Assembly: GCA_016210785.1 (NCBI GenBank)
Contig: JACQTN010000463.1
Span: 1-10,920, forward strand
Reading direction: 5' to 3'
From: Armatimonadota bacterium
GTDB lineage: Bacteria > Sysuimicrobiota > Sysuimicrobiia > Sysuimicrobiales > JACQTN01
Length of the DNA: 10,920 nt
The notes under the pieces are model-generated. The model was not told the DNA's origin, ran no database searches, and saw nothing but the letters and a program-made list of their open reading frames with translations. Shown here in pieces: positions 1 through 7,890 of the stretch. Every line of letters begins with the position of its first letter. Positions within the stretch are counted from its first letter, which is position 1. The translations under genes were made by a program, and so were the position numbers.

Positions 1-183
1 CCTCACCCACGTTCCAGACGAGCTGTGCCTCACAGGACGGTCCAAAACCAGGCTGGCGCGCCAAATTGGCAGGCAGATCCGAAGCCTAATTCGCGGCAGT
101 AGTGACTGCTGCAAAGCAGGCGTTTGCGCCAGTCGTCATGGGATCTGCTTTCAGGCGTGAGCATCCGACTGACGAGGTGACGA
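1..183 (+). other. Left-edge stretch with no assignable gene; possible tail of an upstream gene
   Basis: No complete gene is recognisable. Plus-strand frame 2 stays open from the window edge to a TGA at 158-160, which would leave 23 bases before the DUF917 start, a normal operon spacing. The roughly 52 residues (beginning LTHVPDELCLTGRSKTR) match no family I recognise, and the cysteine-rich end looks unlike coding sequence, so this may be chance. A weak promoter-like pair, TTGGCA at 66-71 and TAATTC at 87-92 with only 15 bases between, is not convincing. The palindrome TGGCGCGCCA lies near 53-62. Confidence 0.25.
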
Positions 184-1353
184 ATGCGGCGGCGACATTT
201 GGAGTCGCTCATAGATGTAGAGGATCTGGTCTATGGATTGGCTGTGTTGGGCACCGGTGGCGGGGCGAATATCTCTCCTCCGCAGCTAGGGATTGATCTT
301 CTCTGCCCGCTCATCGAGAATGGCAAACGCGTGGAGCTGGTGGGTTTAGATGATTTGCCTCGTGAAGGGTGGACCGTTTCTGCCGCCGGTATTGGCGGAA
401 GGGGACCCAAAGGCGGAACTCCCCAGTCGGAACTAGATGCCCTCGGGCTCGTGCGTGCGAAATACCAGAACCCTATCGAGGTCGCGATACTAGAGTTGGC
501 GCGCCATCATGGTATCGAGAGAATCGATGGCCTCGTCCCCTTGGAACTGGGTTCGGCCAATACCGCTCGTCCCATGGTGGCCGCCGCCTCACTGGGCATC
601 CCCATTGTCGATGCGGATTATGCGGGCCGCGCCCTGCCCGAAATCGGCCAGTTCAAGCCATGCCTTATGGGCCATATGCCGTGGCCGGCCGCCTATGTTG
701 ACAGATGGGGGAACATCACCATTAACAAAGAAGCGGTCAGCATCCCGATGGCTGATCGGATTGGGCGGATGTTGAGCTTGGCGGCCCTGAGCATTGTCGG
801 CCACGCGACCTTTCTTCTTCCCGTCAATCGCGCCCGCCACGTTGCAGTTCCTGGGACATTGACCCTCGCTATGGAGGTGGGATGCGCTCGTCGGAGTGCT
901 TTGGCCTCAGGGCGTAGTCCCGCTCACGCCATGGCTCAGGCGTTGCGCGGATGGGTGATCTTTGAGGGGCGTGTGAGCAAGGAAGTGTTGGATGATCGGG
1001 CGGCGTACCAGTTCGGCTATGGCGAGCATCTCATCGACGGTCTGAGGAGCTTTGCGGGCCACCGGCTGAGGGTCTGGTACAAGAACGAAAACCACATTGC
1101 CTGGCTTGATGGCGAAGCCTACATTAGTAGTCCCGATTGTATAAGCATTGTGTCTCAGGGCACGGGGGAAGGCAGGCCGAATGGCCTGCTGGCTGAAGGT
1201 GAGGATGTGACCGTGGTAGCGTGGCCGTGTCTTGACCCGTTCTATCGCACCGTGGCCGCAGTTGAAGCAGTCGGGCCCAGGCACTTTGGCTTCGACATCG
1301 AGTACGCGCCGATCGAGATCCAGATGGAGAAATTTCCGGAGAGGGGGGTGTGA
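184..1353 (+). CDS. DUF917 / S-methyl-thiohydantoin desulfurase-like protein
   Basis: A 389-residue protein of full family length. Family features seen: an N-terminal glycine-rich turn (LGTGGGANISPP) where DUF917 proteins have LGTGGGG; a mid-protein segment PLELGSANTARPMVAAASLGIPIVDADYAGRALPE is typical of the family in content; and a C-terminal GPRHFGFDIEYAPIE. The ATG at 184 is preceded by GAGG at 174-177 with six bases of spacing. Pfam now names the family after S-methyl-thiohydantoin desulfurase, and members often sit beside hydantoinase or amidase genes. The exact reaction here is unknown. It leads the cluster and its stop lies three bases before the start of the binding-protein gene, so the two are co-transcribed. 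A role in processing a cyclic amide or thiohydantoin brought in by the adjacent transporter is inference. Likely cytoplasmic, as no signal peptide or membrane segment is visible. Confidence 0.85.
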   Translation: MRRRHLESLIDVEDLVYGLAVLGTGGGANISPPQLGIDLLCPLIENGKRVELVGLDDLPREGWTVSAAGIGGRGPKGGTPQSELDALGLVRAKYQNPIEVAILELARHHGIERIDGLVPLELGSANTARPMVAAASLGIPIVDADYAGRALPEIGQFKPCLMGHMPWPAAYVDRWGNITINKEAVSIPMADRIGRMLSLAALSIVGHATFLLPVNRARHVAVPGTLTLAMEVGCARRSALASGRSPAHAMAQALRGWVIFEGRVSKEVLDDRAAYQFGYGEHLIDGLRSFAGHRLRVWYKNENHIAWLDGEAYISSPDCISIVSQGTGEGRPNGLLAEGEDVTVVAWPCLDPFYRTVAAVEAVGPRHFGFDIEYAPIEIQMEKFPERGV

Positions 1354-1356
1354 TGC

Positions 1357-3045
1357 ATGAGAAAGGGAATGGCGAGACATTTCCCATCTCACTTCCGAGG
1401 AGGCGGAGGCCCGGGAAAGAAACGTGCCTGCGCGCGAGGAGCCAGCAGCGTTGTGCTGGTTTGCCTTCTGGGGATGCTGGTGGGGGCCGGAGGGTTTGCG
1501 TCAACAGCAGGGCTTGTATCGGCCGCCGCTCCCAGGGATACCCTCGTCATCGGTGTCAGCACCGATCCGAGAACCCTGAGCCCTTTGAGTGCCAGTACCT
1601 TCGTGTACTGGGTGTCGGGGTACCGACTTTACAGTTCCCTGTTCCAATCTGACGAGAATTTCAAAGCCGCGCCGGAACTTGCCGAGTCATGGAAGGTCTC
1701 TCCCGATCAGTTGACCTGGACGTTTCGGTTGAAGCGGGCGACGTTTCACGACGGCAACCCTGTCACGGCGGAAGATGTGGCGTTTAGCGTCAAGGAGATA
1801 TCGCTGGTCCATTTGAGCGTTTGCAAGCGCGGTCTCGGTTCGGTCATCAAGGGCATCGAGACCCCCGATGCTCGAACAGTGGTGTTTCGTCTGAGTCAGC
1901 CGTACCCCGAGATGTTGAATCCCTTTGATGGCCTCGGTCCTCTGTGCTCGGCAACGGTGCAAAAGAAACTGTATGCAGGGACGGATTTGTTCACAAACCC
2001 TTACAACTCGAAACCGATTGGTTCGGGGCCATTCAAGTTTGTGGAGTGGAAGAAGGGGAGCCACGTCACCCTGGAGAGGAACGAGAAGTTCTACGATAGG
2101 GCGCCCGCCATAAAGAGGATAGTCCTGCGGATTCTCCCCGACCCTCAGGCGAGGGCCCTGGCTTTCGAGAAGGGCGAGGTGGACTGGATTCCCTTTGATA
2201 CCCCGGCAACCGAAGTGGCCAGGTTGAGCAGGCTGCCGGGCAACCGGGTGTTCTTCCATGGTTCGCCCTGTGGAACGGTGGATGCCCTCGGCTTCAACAC
2301 GAGAAAGGAGCTGTTCGCAAACCGAATCGTGCGGAAGGCGCTCACCGCCGCGATTAACTCGGAGAAGATTGTCAGGTTGGCGTATTTTGGCGGAGCCCAG
2401 ACGGTCACCGGGCATGTTGCCCGGACCCAGTTTACGGGCGATTGGCATAACCCCAAGGCCAAGCAGATGGAATATGCCCCGCAGCGGGCCGGCAGGATGC
2501 TGGATGAGGCAGGGTATCCGGTAAAAGGGGACGGATGGAGATTTCAAATTACTCTGAAGCACGCCGCCGCCTACGCCCAGCACATCAAAGAAGCGGAGCT
2601 TATAAAGGACGATCTTAAGCGGGTCAACGTCGACTTGAAGATCGTCACCCTTGATGATGCGGCCTGGCAGGATCACGTGTTCAAGAACTGGGATTTTGAT
2701 ACGGCGATCCTGCCGTTCTGCACCGGCCCCACTCCTCCCAGCCTGAAGCGGTATCACAGCGCCAATATCCAGCGCGTGCCGTGGACGAATGCCCCCGGGT
2801 TCAGCAACGCGGAGTACGACAGGCTCTTCGACTCCATGATGACTGAAACCAATCGCGAGAAGCGGCTGCGGCAGATCTATCGGATGCAAGAAATCCTGGC
2901 GGAAGAGCAGCCATCGGCGTTCGTGGTGGCCCCGCAGAGCGCTACCAGCGTGAAGGTTGGGCTCTTTACCGAGGAGCCCAAGAACGTGTGGACTCTGGGC
3001 TACCTGTGGATGCACCTCAACAGGATCAGGCCTGTTCAGAGGTAA
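1357..3045 (+). CDS. ABC transporter solute-binding protein, family 5 (peptide/nickel type)
   Basis: A 562-residue secreted binding protein. The N-terminus is basic (residues 1-28) followed by a hydrophobic run at about 31-56 ending in AGLVSAAAP, so a signal peptide with cleavage near residue 57 is expected. The cysteine in the hydrophobic run is not in a clear lipobox. The mature part opens with DTLVIGVSTDPRTLSPL. The family signature PELAESW (106-112) followed by W-T-F-x-L, FHDGNPVTAEDVAFS (130-144) is clear, as is the late PQSATSVKVG segment. Members capture oligopeptides, dipeptides, nickel or other small solutes outside the membrane. The start at 1357 is preceded by the GGAGAGGGGGG stretch at 1338-1348. 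A gap of 223 bases with a strong hairpin separates it from the permeases, which may let the binding protein be made in excess. The ligand cannot be read from the sequence. Confidence 0.93.
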   Translation: MRKGMARHFPSHFRGGGGPGKKRACARGASSVVLVCLLGMLVGAGGFASTAGLVSAAAPRDTLVIGVSTDPRTLSPLSASTFVYWVSGYRLYSSLFQSDENFKAAPELAESWKVSPDQLTWTFRLKRATFHDGNPVTAEDVAFSVKEISLVHLSVCKRGLGSVIKGIETPDARTVVFRLSQPYPEMLNPFDGLGPLCSATVQKKLYAGTDLFTNPYNSKPIGSGPFKFVEWKKGSHVTLERNEKFYDRAPAIKRIVLRILPDPQARALAFEKGEVDWIPFDTPATEVARLSRLPGNRVFFHGSPCGTVDALGFNTRKELFANRIVRKALTAAINSEKIVRLAYFGGAQTVTGHVARTQFTGDWHNPKAKQMEYAPQRAGRMLDEAGYPVKGDGWRFQITLKHAAAYAQHIKEAELIKDDLKRVNVDLKIVTLDDAAWQDHVFKNWDFDTAILPFCTGPTPPSLKRYHSANIQRVPWTNAPGFSNAEYDRLFDSMMTETNREKRLRQIYRMQEILAEEQPSAFVVAPQSATSVKVGLFTEEPKNVWTLGYLWMHLNRIRPVQR

Positions 3046-3100
3046 GGGATCGAGAGCGGAGTTGCTGCCGCACTCGTCACCTGCCGGGGTGACACGCCGT

Positions 3101-3141
3101 GTGGAGTCCCTGGAACCTGCCACGGGTTCTGGGGGCTCCAC
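3101..3141 (+). promoter_or_regulatory. 17-bp hairpin between binding-protein and permease genes
   Basis: Arm GTGGAGTCCCTGGAACC at 3101-3117 pairs with GGTTCTGGGGGCTCCAC at 3125-3141 over all 17 positions, three of them G-U, around a seven-base loop. No T run follows, so a simple intrinsic terminator is unlikely. In other ABC operons (for example malE-malF) such structures protect the upstream mRNA from 3' decay and lower expression of the membrane genes. That role here is inference. A second, smaller hairpin, TGTGGT at 3192-3197 with ACCACA at 3208-3213, follows in the same gap. No gene is visible in 3046-3268. Confidence 0.6.
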
Positions 3142-3268
3142 GTTTCGAGTTTGCTCGTAGGCGAGGGCCCGGGCCACAGGTGCCGTGGTGGTGTGGTTGG
3201 GAACCTGACCACAGACGGCGGGTCTGGGTGTCGTACGCACCAGGTCGGTCAGGGGGATCCGGCGTAGC

Positions 3269-4231
3269 ATGGTCGCCTACACGATCAAGCGAATACTGGG
3301 CGCGTTTCCCCTGGTTCTGGCTGTCGTCGTCATAAATTTCGCGTTACTTCATCTGGCGCCCGGGGATCCCGTGTATGTCTTTCTCCAAGGAGGGGCAGGG
3401 GAGGTCACCGAGCAGTATGTGCAGCAAATGAGGAGGCAACTGGGGCTGGACAAACCCCTGGCTGAGCAGCTGGTGGTTTATGTGGCGGGCGTCCTCCGCG
3501 GGAATCTCGGGTACTCACACTTCTACCAGAGTCCGGTTTTTCAAATCATTGTGGAGAGGATGCCGGTCACCTATTTGCTGGTCCTGCTCTCCACCCTGTT
3601 TGCTGCCATAGCCGGCATCGCGCTGGGCGTGTCCGCGGCGAATCACCCCCACGCGTTCGTCGATCGCGTCTGCACAGTGACCGCGGTGTTCGGGTACTCG
3701 ATACCGGTATTCTGGTTGGGCCAGCTGTTGATCATCGCGTTCTCTGTGTACTTCAGCATATTCCCGACCGGGGGTATCCCGGCTTCGGCACTGGGCCAGG
3801 GAGGTCTTCTGGATTGGGCACTCCACCTTACTTTGCCCGTGGTGTGCCTTGGTGTTATTCAGCTGACCCTGGTTGCCCGAGTCACCAGAGCCAGCATGCT
3901 GGAAATCTATGGAATGGAATATATTGTGAGTGCGAGAGCCAAAGGTTTAAGTAACATGACTGTGACGCTGAAGCACAGTTTGCGCAATGCCTTTCTCCCG
4001 ATCGTTACCGTGATTAGCATGGACTTTGCCTTCCAGATCGCCGGGGCGATGGTCACGGAGACCGTGTTTAGCTGGCCCGGACTCGGCCGACTGATGTTTG
4101 ATTCCGTCCTTCGTCGAGATTATCCGGTGCTCATGGGCCTGCTGATTCTGACCTCGGTGAGTGTGATTGTCATCAACCTGGTCACCGACATCTTCTACGC
4201 CTATCTCGACCCCCGAGTGGTGTACCAGTGA
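3269..4231 (+). CDS. ABC transporter permease, DppB/OppB type
   Basis: A 320-residue inner-membrane permease of normal family length. It begins with the typical amphipathic start and first helix (YTIKRILGAFPLVLAVVVINF), then the conserved LAPGDP at 29-34. Further hydrophobic segments lie near 99-124, 138-165, 188-204, 245-265 and 287-310. The cytoplasmic EAA loop that docks onto the ATPase is at about 217-245 (EYIVSARAKGLS then HSLRNAFLPIV), followed by ETVFSWPGLGRL at 264-275. The family ending YLDPRV is present. The ATG at 3269 has AGGGGGA upstream at 3251-3257. The next gene overlaps its stop by four bases (GTGA), showing translational coupling with the second permease. Confidence 0.94.
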   Translation: MVAYTIKRILGAFPLVLAVVVINFALLHLAPGDPVYVFLQGGAGEVTEQYVQQMRRQLGLDKPLAEQLVVYVAGVLRGNLGYSHFYQSPVFQIIVERMPVTYLLVLLSTLFAAIAGIALGVSAANHPHAFVDRVCTVTAVFGYSIPVFWLGQLLIIAFSVYFSIFPTGGIPASALGQGGLLDWALHLTLPVVCLGVIQLTLVARVTRASMLEIYGMEYIVSARAKGLSNMTVTLKHSLRNAFLPIVTVISMDFAFQIAGAMVTETVFSWPGLGRLMFDSVLRRDYPVLMGLLILTSVSVIVINLVTDIFYAYLDPRVVYQ

Positions 4232-5112
4232 GGGGCGTCCAGGGACCCATGGACAGGATCTCCGGGAGGGCGGCTTCGGCTCAGTTGTGGAGGCGATATG
4301 GCGGGAACAAGGGGGCCGTGTTTGGCCTTTTCTTTCTGGCCGCTCTGCTTATCTTTGCGGTGGCCGGCGGTTCTTTGACCAGGTATCAGGCCATGGACAC
4401 GGGCGTGGGCCCCGCTTTGTCCCCTCCCGGCGACCATTTCTATATGGGAACGGATGACCTGGGCAGAGATGTATTCAGTGGAGTGGCCTACGGCGCCAGG
4501 GTTTCCCTGCTGGTAGGCTTCATCGCAGCGATGACTGGTACCTTGATCGGTGTGTCCATAGGTTCTATCTCGGGTTACTTTGGCGGATCGACCGATTATG
4601 TGTTGGTCAAGGTGAGCGAGCTGTTTCAGTCGGTCCCGAGGCTGCTCTTCGCCTTGGTGATCGTGGTCTTCTTCGGAAACACCGTGTGGAACGTGGTGGT
4701 CGTCATCGGGATTTTGAGCTGGCCTCGCATGGGCAGACTGGTGAGGTCCGAGTTCCTGCGATTGAGGGAATCAGAGTTTGTTGTAGCGGCGAAGGCGCTG
4801 GGACTCGGCAGTAGAGGCATCATTTTCAAACACATATTTCCTAACGTGTTGCATGTTGTCATCGTCACCGCCTCGCTCGATGTCGGGGCTGCCATCATCA
4901 CCGAGGCGGCGCTGAGTTACCTGGGAGCGGGTGATCCGAACTTAATGACGTGGGGCAGGATGATCTTTAATGCTCAGCGGTTTCTGCGCACAGCCTGGTG
5001 GATGTCCGTGTTTCCGGGCGCCGCCATTTTCTTCACGGTGCTTTCCCTGAACCTTATCGGCGATGGGTTGAATGACGCGTTAAACCCGAGGCTTAAAGGC
5101 GTCCGACGTTAG
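4228..5112 (+). CDS. ABC transporter permease, DppC/OppC type
   Basis: A 294-residue partner permease. Family landmarks: a short basic N-terminal tail, first helix at about 28-48, the periplasmic signature GTDDLGRDVFSGVAYGARVSL beginning at residue 74, membrane segments near 94-118, 138-163 and 207-225, and the EAA loop at about 183-206 (EFVVAAKALGLGS then KHIFPNVLH). It ends with the typical LIGDGLNDALNPRL. The GTG start at 4228 gives a four-base overlap with dppB's stop. An ATG at 4249, seven codons in, is an alternative, with AGGGA only three bases upstream. The overlap favours coupled translation from the GTG. With the preceding permease it forms the membrane channel. No ATPase gene follows within the window. 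Confidence 0.94.
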   Translation: MRGVQGPMDRISGRAASAQLWRRYGGNKGAVFGLFFLAALLIFAVAGGSLTRYQAMDTGVGPALSPPGDHFYMGTDDLGRDVFSGVAYGARVSLLVGFIAAMTGTLIGVSIGSISGYFGGSTDYVLVKVSELFQSVPRLLFALVIVVFFGNTVWNVVVVIGILSWPRMGRLVRSEFLRLRESEFVVAAKALGLGSRGIIFKHIFPNVLHVVIVTASLDVGAAIITEAALSYLGAGDPNLMTWGRMIFNAQRFLRTAWWMSVFPGAAIFFTVLSLNLIGDGLNDALNPRLKGVRR

Positions 5113-5140
5113 GGCTCTTGGAGAGGAGGCGTGGTCATTC

Positions 5141-6154
5141 ATGAGGTTCCTGGAGTTTACGAAGGCGGCCGAGGTCGTCGTGGGATTTGTCCTGGGAGTT
5201 CAACCGGGAGAGGATGTTCTGGTTGTTAGAGACACGCGGGTCGCAGAATTTCCGGGTGCCGATGCCCTTGTGGAGGCCATTGCGTCGGCTGTACACACGA
5301 GGGGAGCAGAGCCTCAGGTGGTGAATTATGTGTCTCGCCCTATCGCGGGCATGGAACCGCCGAAAGTTGTCAGTGCCGCCATGAAGTCTGCGGACGCGGT
5401 CGTCATTGTGTCTACTCTCTCGATTCTTCAGACTATCGCTGCGACCGAAGCGCTGGCGGCCGGTGCGAGGGTGGTCATGCTGCCTCCGGCAAGATATATC
5501 TATAATTCTCTGGACTTGCTATACAGACTCATGCCCACGGATTCGGGGCAGCTGAAGAGTATGATGGATCTGGCCGAAGCACTGGCGGACGTGTTTCGTA
5601 AGGGGAAGCAGGTCAGGCTTTCGTCGTCCAAAGGCACAGATGTCACCCTGGGCATAGGCCAGCTGAAGGGGTTCTACAACCCTTCTACCGCCCGGACGCC
5701 GGGAGCAGTGACAATCATTCCTGGCGGGCAGGCCGGTAGGGGCGTTAACCCGGGGGAGGCTGAGGGCCGGCTGGTGATCGATGGAAGCGCCTCGCCCATG
5801 TACCGTCCGTTAAGGGATCCCATTGAAATGATAGTGAAGGGAGGTAAGGTGATCGAGGTAGTTGGAGGGAGCGATGCTCAGGAGTACCGTAGCTTTCTTG
5901 CGGATCTTGACGATCCCCAGGTCTATCTCGTTGCGGAGGTTGGCGTTGGCATCAATCCGCATGCCAGGCTGTCCGGCACTCCTCTGGAGGATGAGAGGAT
6001 CCTGGGAGCGTCGTGGGTTGCGGTCGGCACGAATTTTCACATAGGCGGTGCGGTCAAGGCCAAGATCCATAGTGACTGCGTCATGCTTCCGCCGCTCACG
6101 CTATCGGTGGATGACAGAGTCGTTTTGAAAGATCGGCAGTTCTCTGTCTCCTGA
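5141..6154 (+). CDS. Aminopeptidase T (M29) / 2,5-dihydroxypyridine dioxygenase (NicX)-like metalloprotein
   Basis: A 337-residue cytoplasmic protein of the COG2309 group, which contains M29-type leucyl aminopeptidases and the NicX-type ring-opening iron dioxygenases. Candidate metal ligands lie in the C-terminal half: E266 in AEVGVGINPHARL (265-277), H274, H300 in NFHIGG, and H310 and D312 in an HSD motif. The HxD motif recalls the iron site of NicX as I remember it, but I cannot align the two reliably here. The family label aminopeptidase is often applied by homology only. GAGGAGG at 5123-5129 lies 11 bases before the ATG, and the gap after dppC is 28 bases, so it belongs to the same transcript. 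From memory, DUF917 and M29-like genes recur together beside peptide-type transporters, which fits a shared catabolic role. The substrate is unknown. Confidence 0.82.
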   Translation: MRFLEFTKAAEVVVGFVLGVQPGEDVLVVRDTRVAEFPGADALVEAIASAVHTRGAEPQVVNYVSRPIAGMEPPKVVSAAMKSADAVVIVSTLSILQTIAATEALAAGARVVMLPPARYIYNSLDLLYRLMPTDSGQLKSMMDLAEALADVFRKGKQVRLSSSKGTDVTLGIGQLKGFYNPSTARTPGAVTIIPGGQAGRGVNPGEAEGRLVIDGSASPMYRPLRDPIEMIVKGGKVIEVVGGSDAQEYRSFLADLDDPQVYLVAEVGVGINPHARLSGTPLEDERILGASWVAVGTNFHIGGAVKAKIHSDCVMLPPLTLSVDDRVVLKDRQFSVS

Positions 6155-6190
6155 GCCAGACGGCAAGGTGCCGGTGAAGGGCGCTCTGGC
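6155..6190 (+). terminator. Nested stem-loop directly after the transporter cluster
   Basis: GCCAGA at 6155-6160 pairs with TCTGGC at 6185-6190 and encloses CGGCA-AGG-TGCCG at 6161-6173, starting right after the stop codon of the last cluster gene. There is no T run, so if this ends transcription it would need Rho or another factor. Low certainty. Confidence 0.35.
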
Positions 6191-6273
6191 CCCATCCTGT
6201 GCGCCTGGTCGCCGCGGCAGGTGACCGTGTGGGCTGCTCCCGGGCGTGGCACAGGGCATTAGCCGGCCCTGAG

Positions 6274-6297
6274 GCCCGGTGCACGATTGCACCGGGC
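6274..6297 (+). promoter_or_regulatory. Perfect 10-bp inverted repeat upstream of the MFS gene
   Basis: GCCCGGTGCA at 6274-6283 and TGCACCGGGC at 6288-6297 are exact reverse complements around the loop CGAT. It lies 48 bases before the chosen MFS start. It could be a terminator stem of the upstream cluster lacking a T run, or an operator for a repressor of the exporter. DHA2 exporters are often under local repressors, but no regulator gene is adjacent, so either role is inference. Confidence 0.45.
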
Positions 6298-6344
6298 GTT
6301 GGCCCGCGATCCCGTGCTTTTCCCAGCGGGGAAGCTCTGCTAGA

Positions 6345-7865
6345 ATGTCCAGTGTGACGTCAACCAGCACGCCGTCTGTCCCGGCGCCCTCTCGCATCTC
6401 TATCGGTTCGCGTCCCCTGGTCACGGCCGCGGTCATGCTGGGGATCTTCCTGGCCGCGCTGGACGCCACCGTGGTCAGCACCGCGATGCCCACCATCGTG
6501 CGCAGCCTGGGCGGCCTGTCGCTGTACTCCTGGGTCTTCGCCGCCTACCAGCTGGCCGCCACCGCGGCCATGCCCGCCTTCGGCCGCCTCTCCGACCTGT
6601 ACGGCCGCAAGCGCCTCTACCTGATCGGCATCGGCACCTTCCTCGGCGGGTCGGTGTTGTGCGGTCTTGCCACATCGATCGAGCAACTGGTGGCGTTCCG
6701 TATCCTGCAGGGGCTGGGCGCCGGGGCGGTGCTCACCGTCGCCTTCACCATCGTCGGCGACATCTACACGCTGGAGGAGCGCGCCCGCATCCAGGGGTTG
6801 TTCAGCGGCATGTGGGGGCTGGCCAGCATCGTGGGGCCGCTGATGGGCGGCATCTTCGTGGACTACCTGGGCTGGCCGTGGGTCTTCTTCATCAACCTGC
6901 CGGTGGGCGTGCTGGCCACCGCGGTGGTGGTGTGGAGCTTCCGCGAGCCTCCCATGACGGCGCGGCAGGGCTCGGTGGACTACCCCGGCATCGCCACCCT
7001 CACCCTGGGCACCGTGGCGCTGCTGATCGCGTTCCACGACCGGGCGGGCGCGCCGGCGGCGCTGCCGCTGCTGGTAGGGGTGGCCGCCCTGGCCGGCTTC
7101 GTGGTCATCGAGCGCCGCAGCCCGCACCCCATGATCCCGGTGAGCCTGCTGGGCAACCGCATCTTCAGCGTGGGGAGCTACATGGGCTTTCTGGTGGGCG
7201 CGGCCATGTTCGGCTCCACCTACTTCGTGCCGCTGTTCGTGCAGGGCGTGATGGGGACCTCCGCCACCAAGGCCGGCGCGGTGCTCACGCCCTTCTCGCT
7301 GGGGTGGATGTTCAGCAGCATCGTCGCCAGCCGGATGCTGCTGCGCTTCGGCCCGCGCCGCATCACCACCGTGGGCCTGGCCACCATGACGGCGGGGTTC
7401 GTCCTCATCGTCCTGTTCAGCACGCAGATGACCTACGCGTTCGTCCTGTGGACCGCGGTGCTGCTGGGGATGGGTATGGGGTCGACCACGTCGGTCTTCA
7501 TGGTCTCGGTGCAGAGCACCGTGACCCGGGCGGAGCGCGGGGTGGCCACGTCCGGCATGATGTACGCCCGGAATGTGGGGAGCGCCGTGGGCGTGGCGGT
7601 GATGGGGATCCTGTTCGTGGCACGGCTGCAGGCCCTGCTGGGGAGCGTTGCCGTGGGGACGGTGACCGGCGCGCGCGTCTCGCAGTTGCTCCTCGATCCG
7701 CGCAGCCGGGCGGCGCTCACCACGGAGACCCTGGAACCGCTGCGGCACGCCCTGGCGGTCTCGCTGCGCTCGGTCTTCGTGCTGGGTCTGGTGCTGGTCG
7801 TGGCGGCGTCGGTGGGAATCCTGTTCCTGCCCCGCGGCCGCCTGCGGGACAGCCGGGACGCGTGA
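6345..7865 (+). CDS. MFS transporter, DHA2 (EmrB/QacA-type) drug:H+ antiporter
   Basis: A 506-residue membrane exporter with the length and layout of the 14-helix DHA2 family. Motifs: LDATVVSTAMP in helix 1 (39-49), motif A GRLSDLYGRKR (80-90) in the first cytoplasmic loop, motif B RILQGLGAG (119-127), motif C with GMWGLASIVGPLMGG (155-169), then WPWVFFINLPVG (177-188). These proteins use the proton gradient to expel hydrophobic or cationic drugs, and the substrate cannot be predicted. I place the start at ATG 6345, with GGGGAAG at 6328-6334 ten bases upstream. An in-frame GTG at 6279 lies inside the inverted repeat and would add 22 non-family residues. The gene is much richer in G+C than the cluster to its left and reads as a separate transcription unit. 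It converges on the small minus-strand gene, 33 bases away. Confidence 0.92.
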   Translation: MSSVTSTSTPSVPAPSRISIGSRPLVTAAVMLGIFLAALDATVVSTAMPTIVRSLGGLSLYSWVFAAYQLAATAAMPAFGRLSDLYGRKRLYLIGIGTFLGGSVLCGLATSIEQLVAFRILQGLGAGAVLTVAFTIVGDIYTLEERARIQGLFSGMWGLASIVGPLMGGIFVDYLGWPWVFFINLPVGVLATAVVVWSFREPPMTARQGSVDYPGIATLTLGTVALLIAFHDRAGAPAALPLLVGVAALAGFVVIERRSPHPMIPVSLLGNRIFSVGSYMGFLVGAAMFGSTYFVPLFVQGVMGTSATKAGAVLTPFSLGWMFSSIVASRMLLRFGPRRITTVGLATMTAGFVLIVLFSTQMTYAFVLWTAVLLGMGMGSTTSVFMVSVQSTVTRAERGVATSGMMYARNVGSAVGVAVMGILFVARLQALLGSVAVGTVTGARVSQLLLDPRSRAALTTETLEPLRHALAVSLRSVFVLGLVLVVAASVGILFLPRGRLRDSRDA

Positions 7866-7890
7866 CGGCGTGCCGGCAGAGAGTCCGCGC

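Noticed and set aside
1687..3270. Long minus-strand open frame (527 codons) opposite the binding-protein gene
   Set aside because: It is the antisense shadow of a clear family-5 binding protein, has no recognisable product, and arises from codon bias.
6341..6346. TAGAAT as a -10 box of the exporter gene
   Set aside because: It overlaps the chosen ATG at 6345, there is no -35 at proper distance, and no later in-frame start fits the family.
6360..7748. Long minus-strand (462 codons) and alternative plus-strand (6659-7945) open frames over the exporter gene
   Set aside because: Their products are low-complexity (rich in H, R, G, Q, A), typical of shadow frames in G+C-rich genes, while the exporter frame has all its family motifs.
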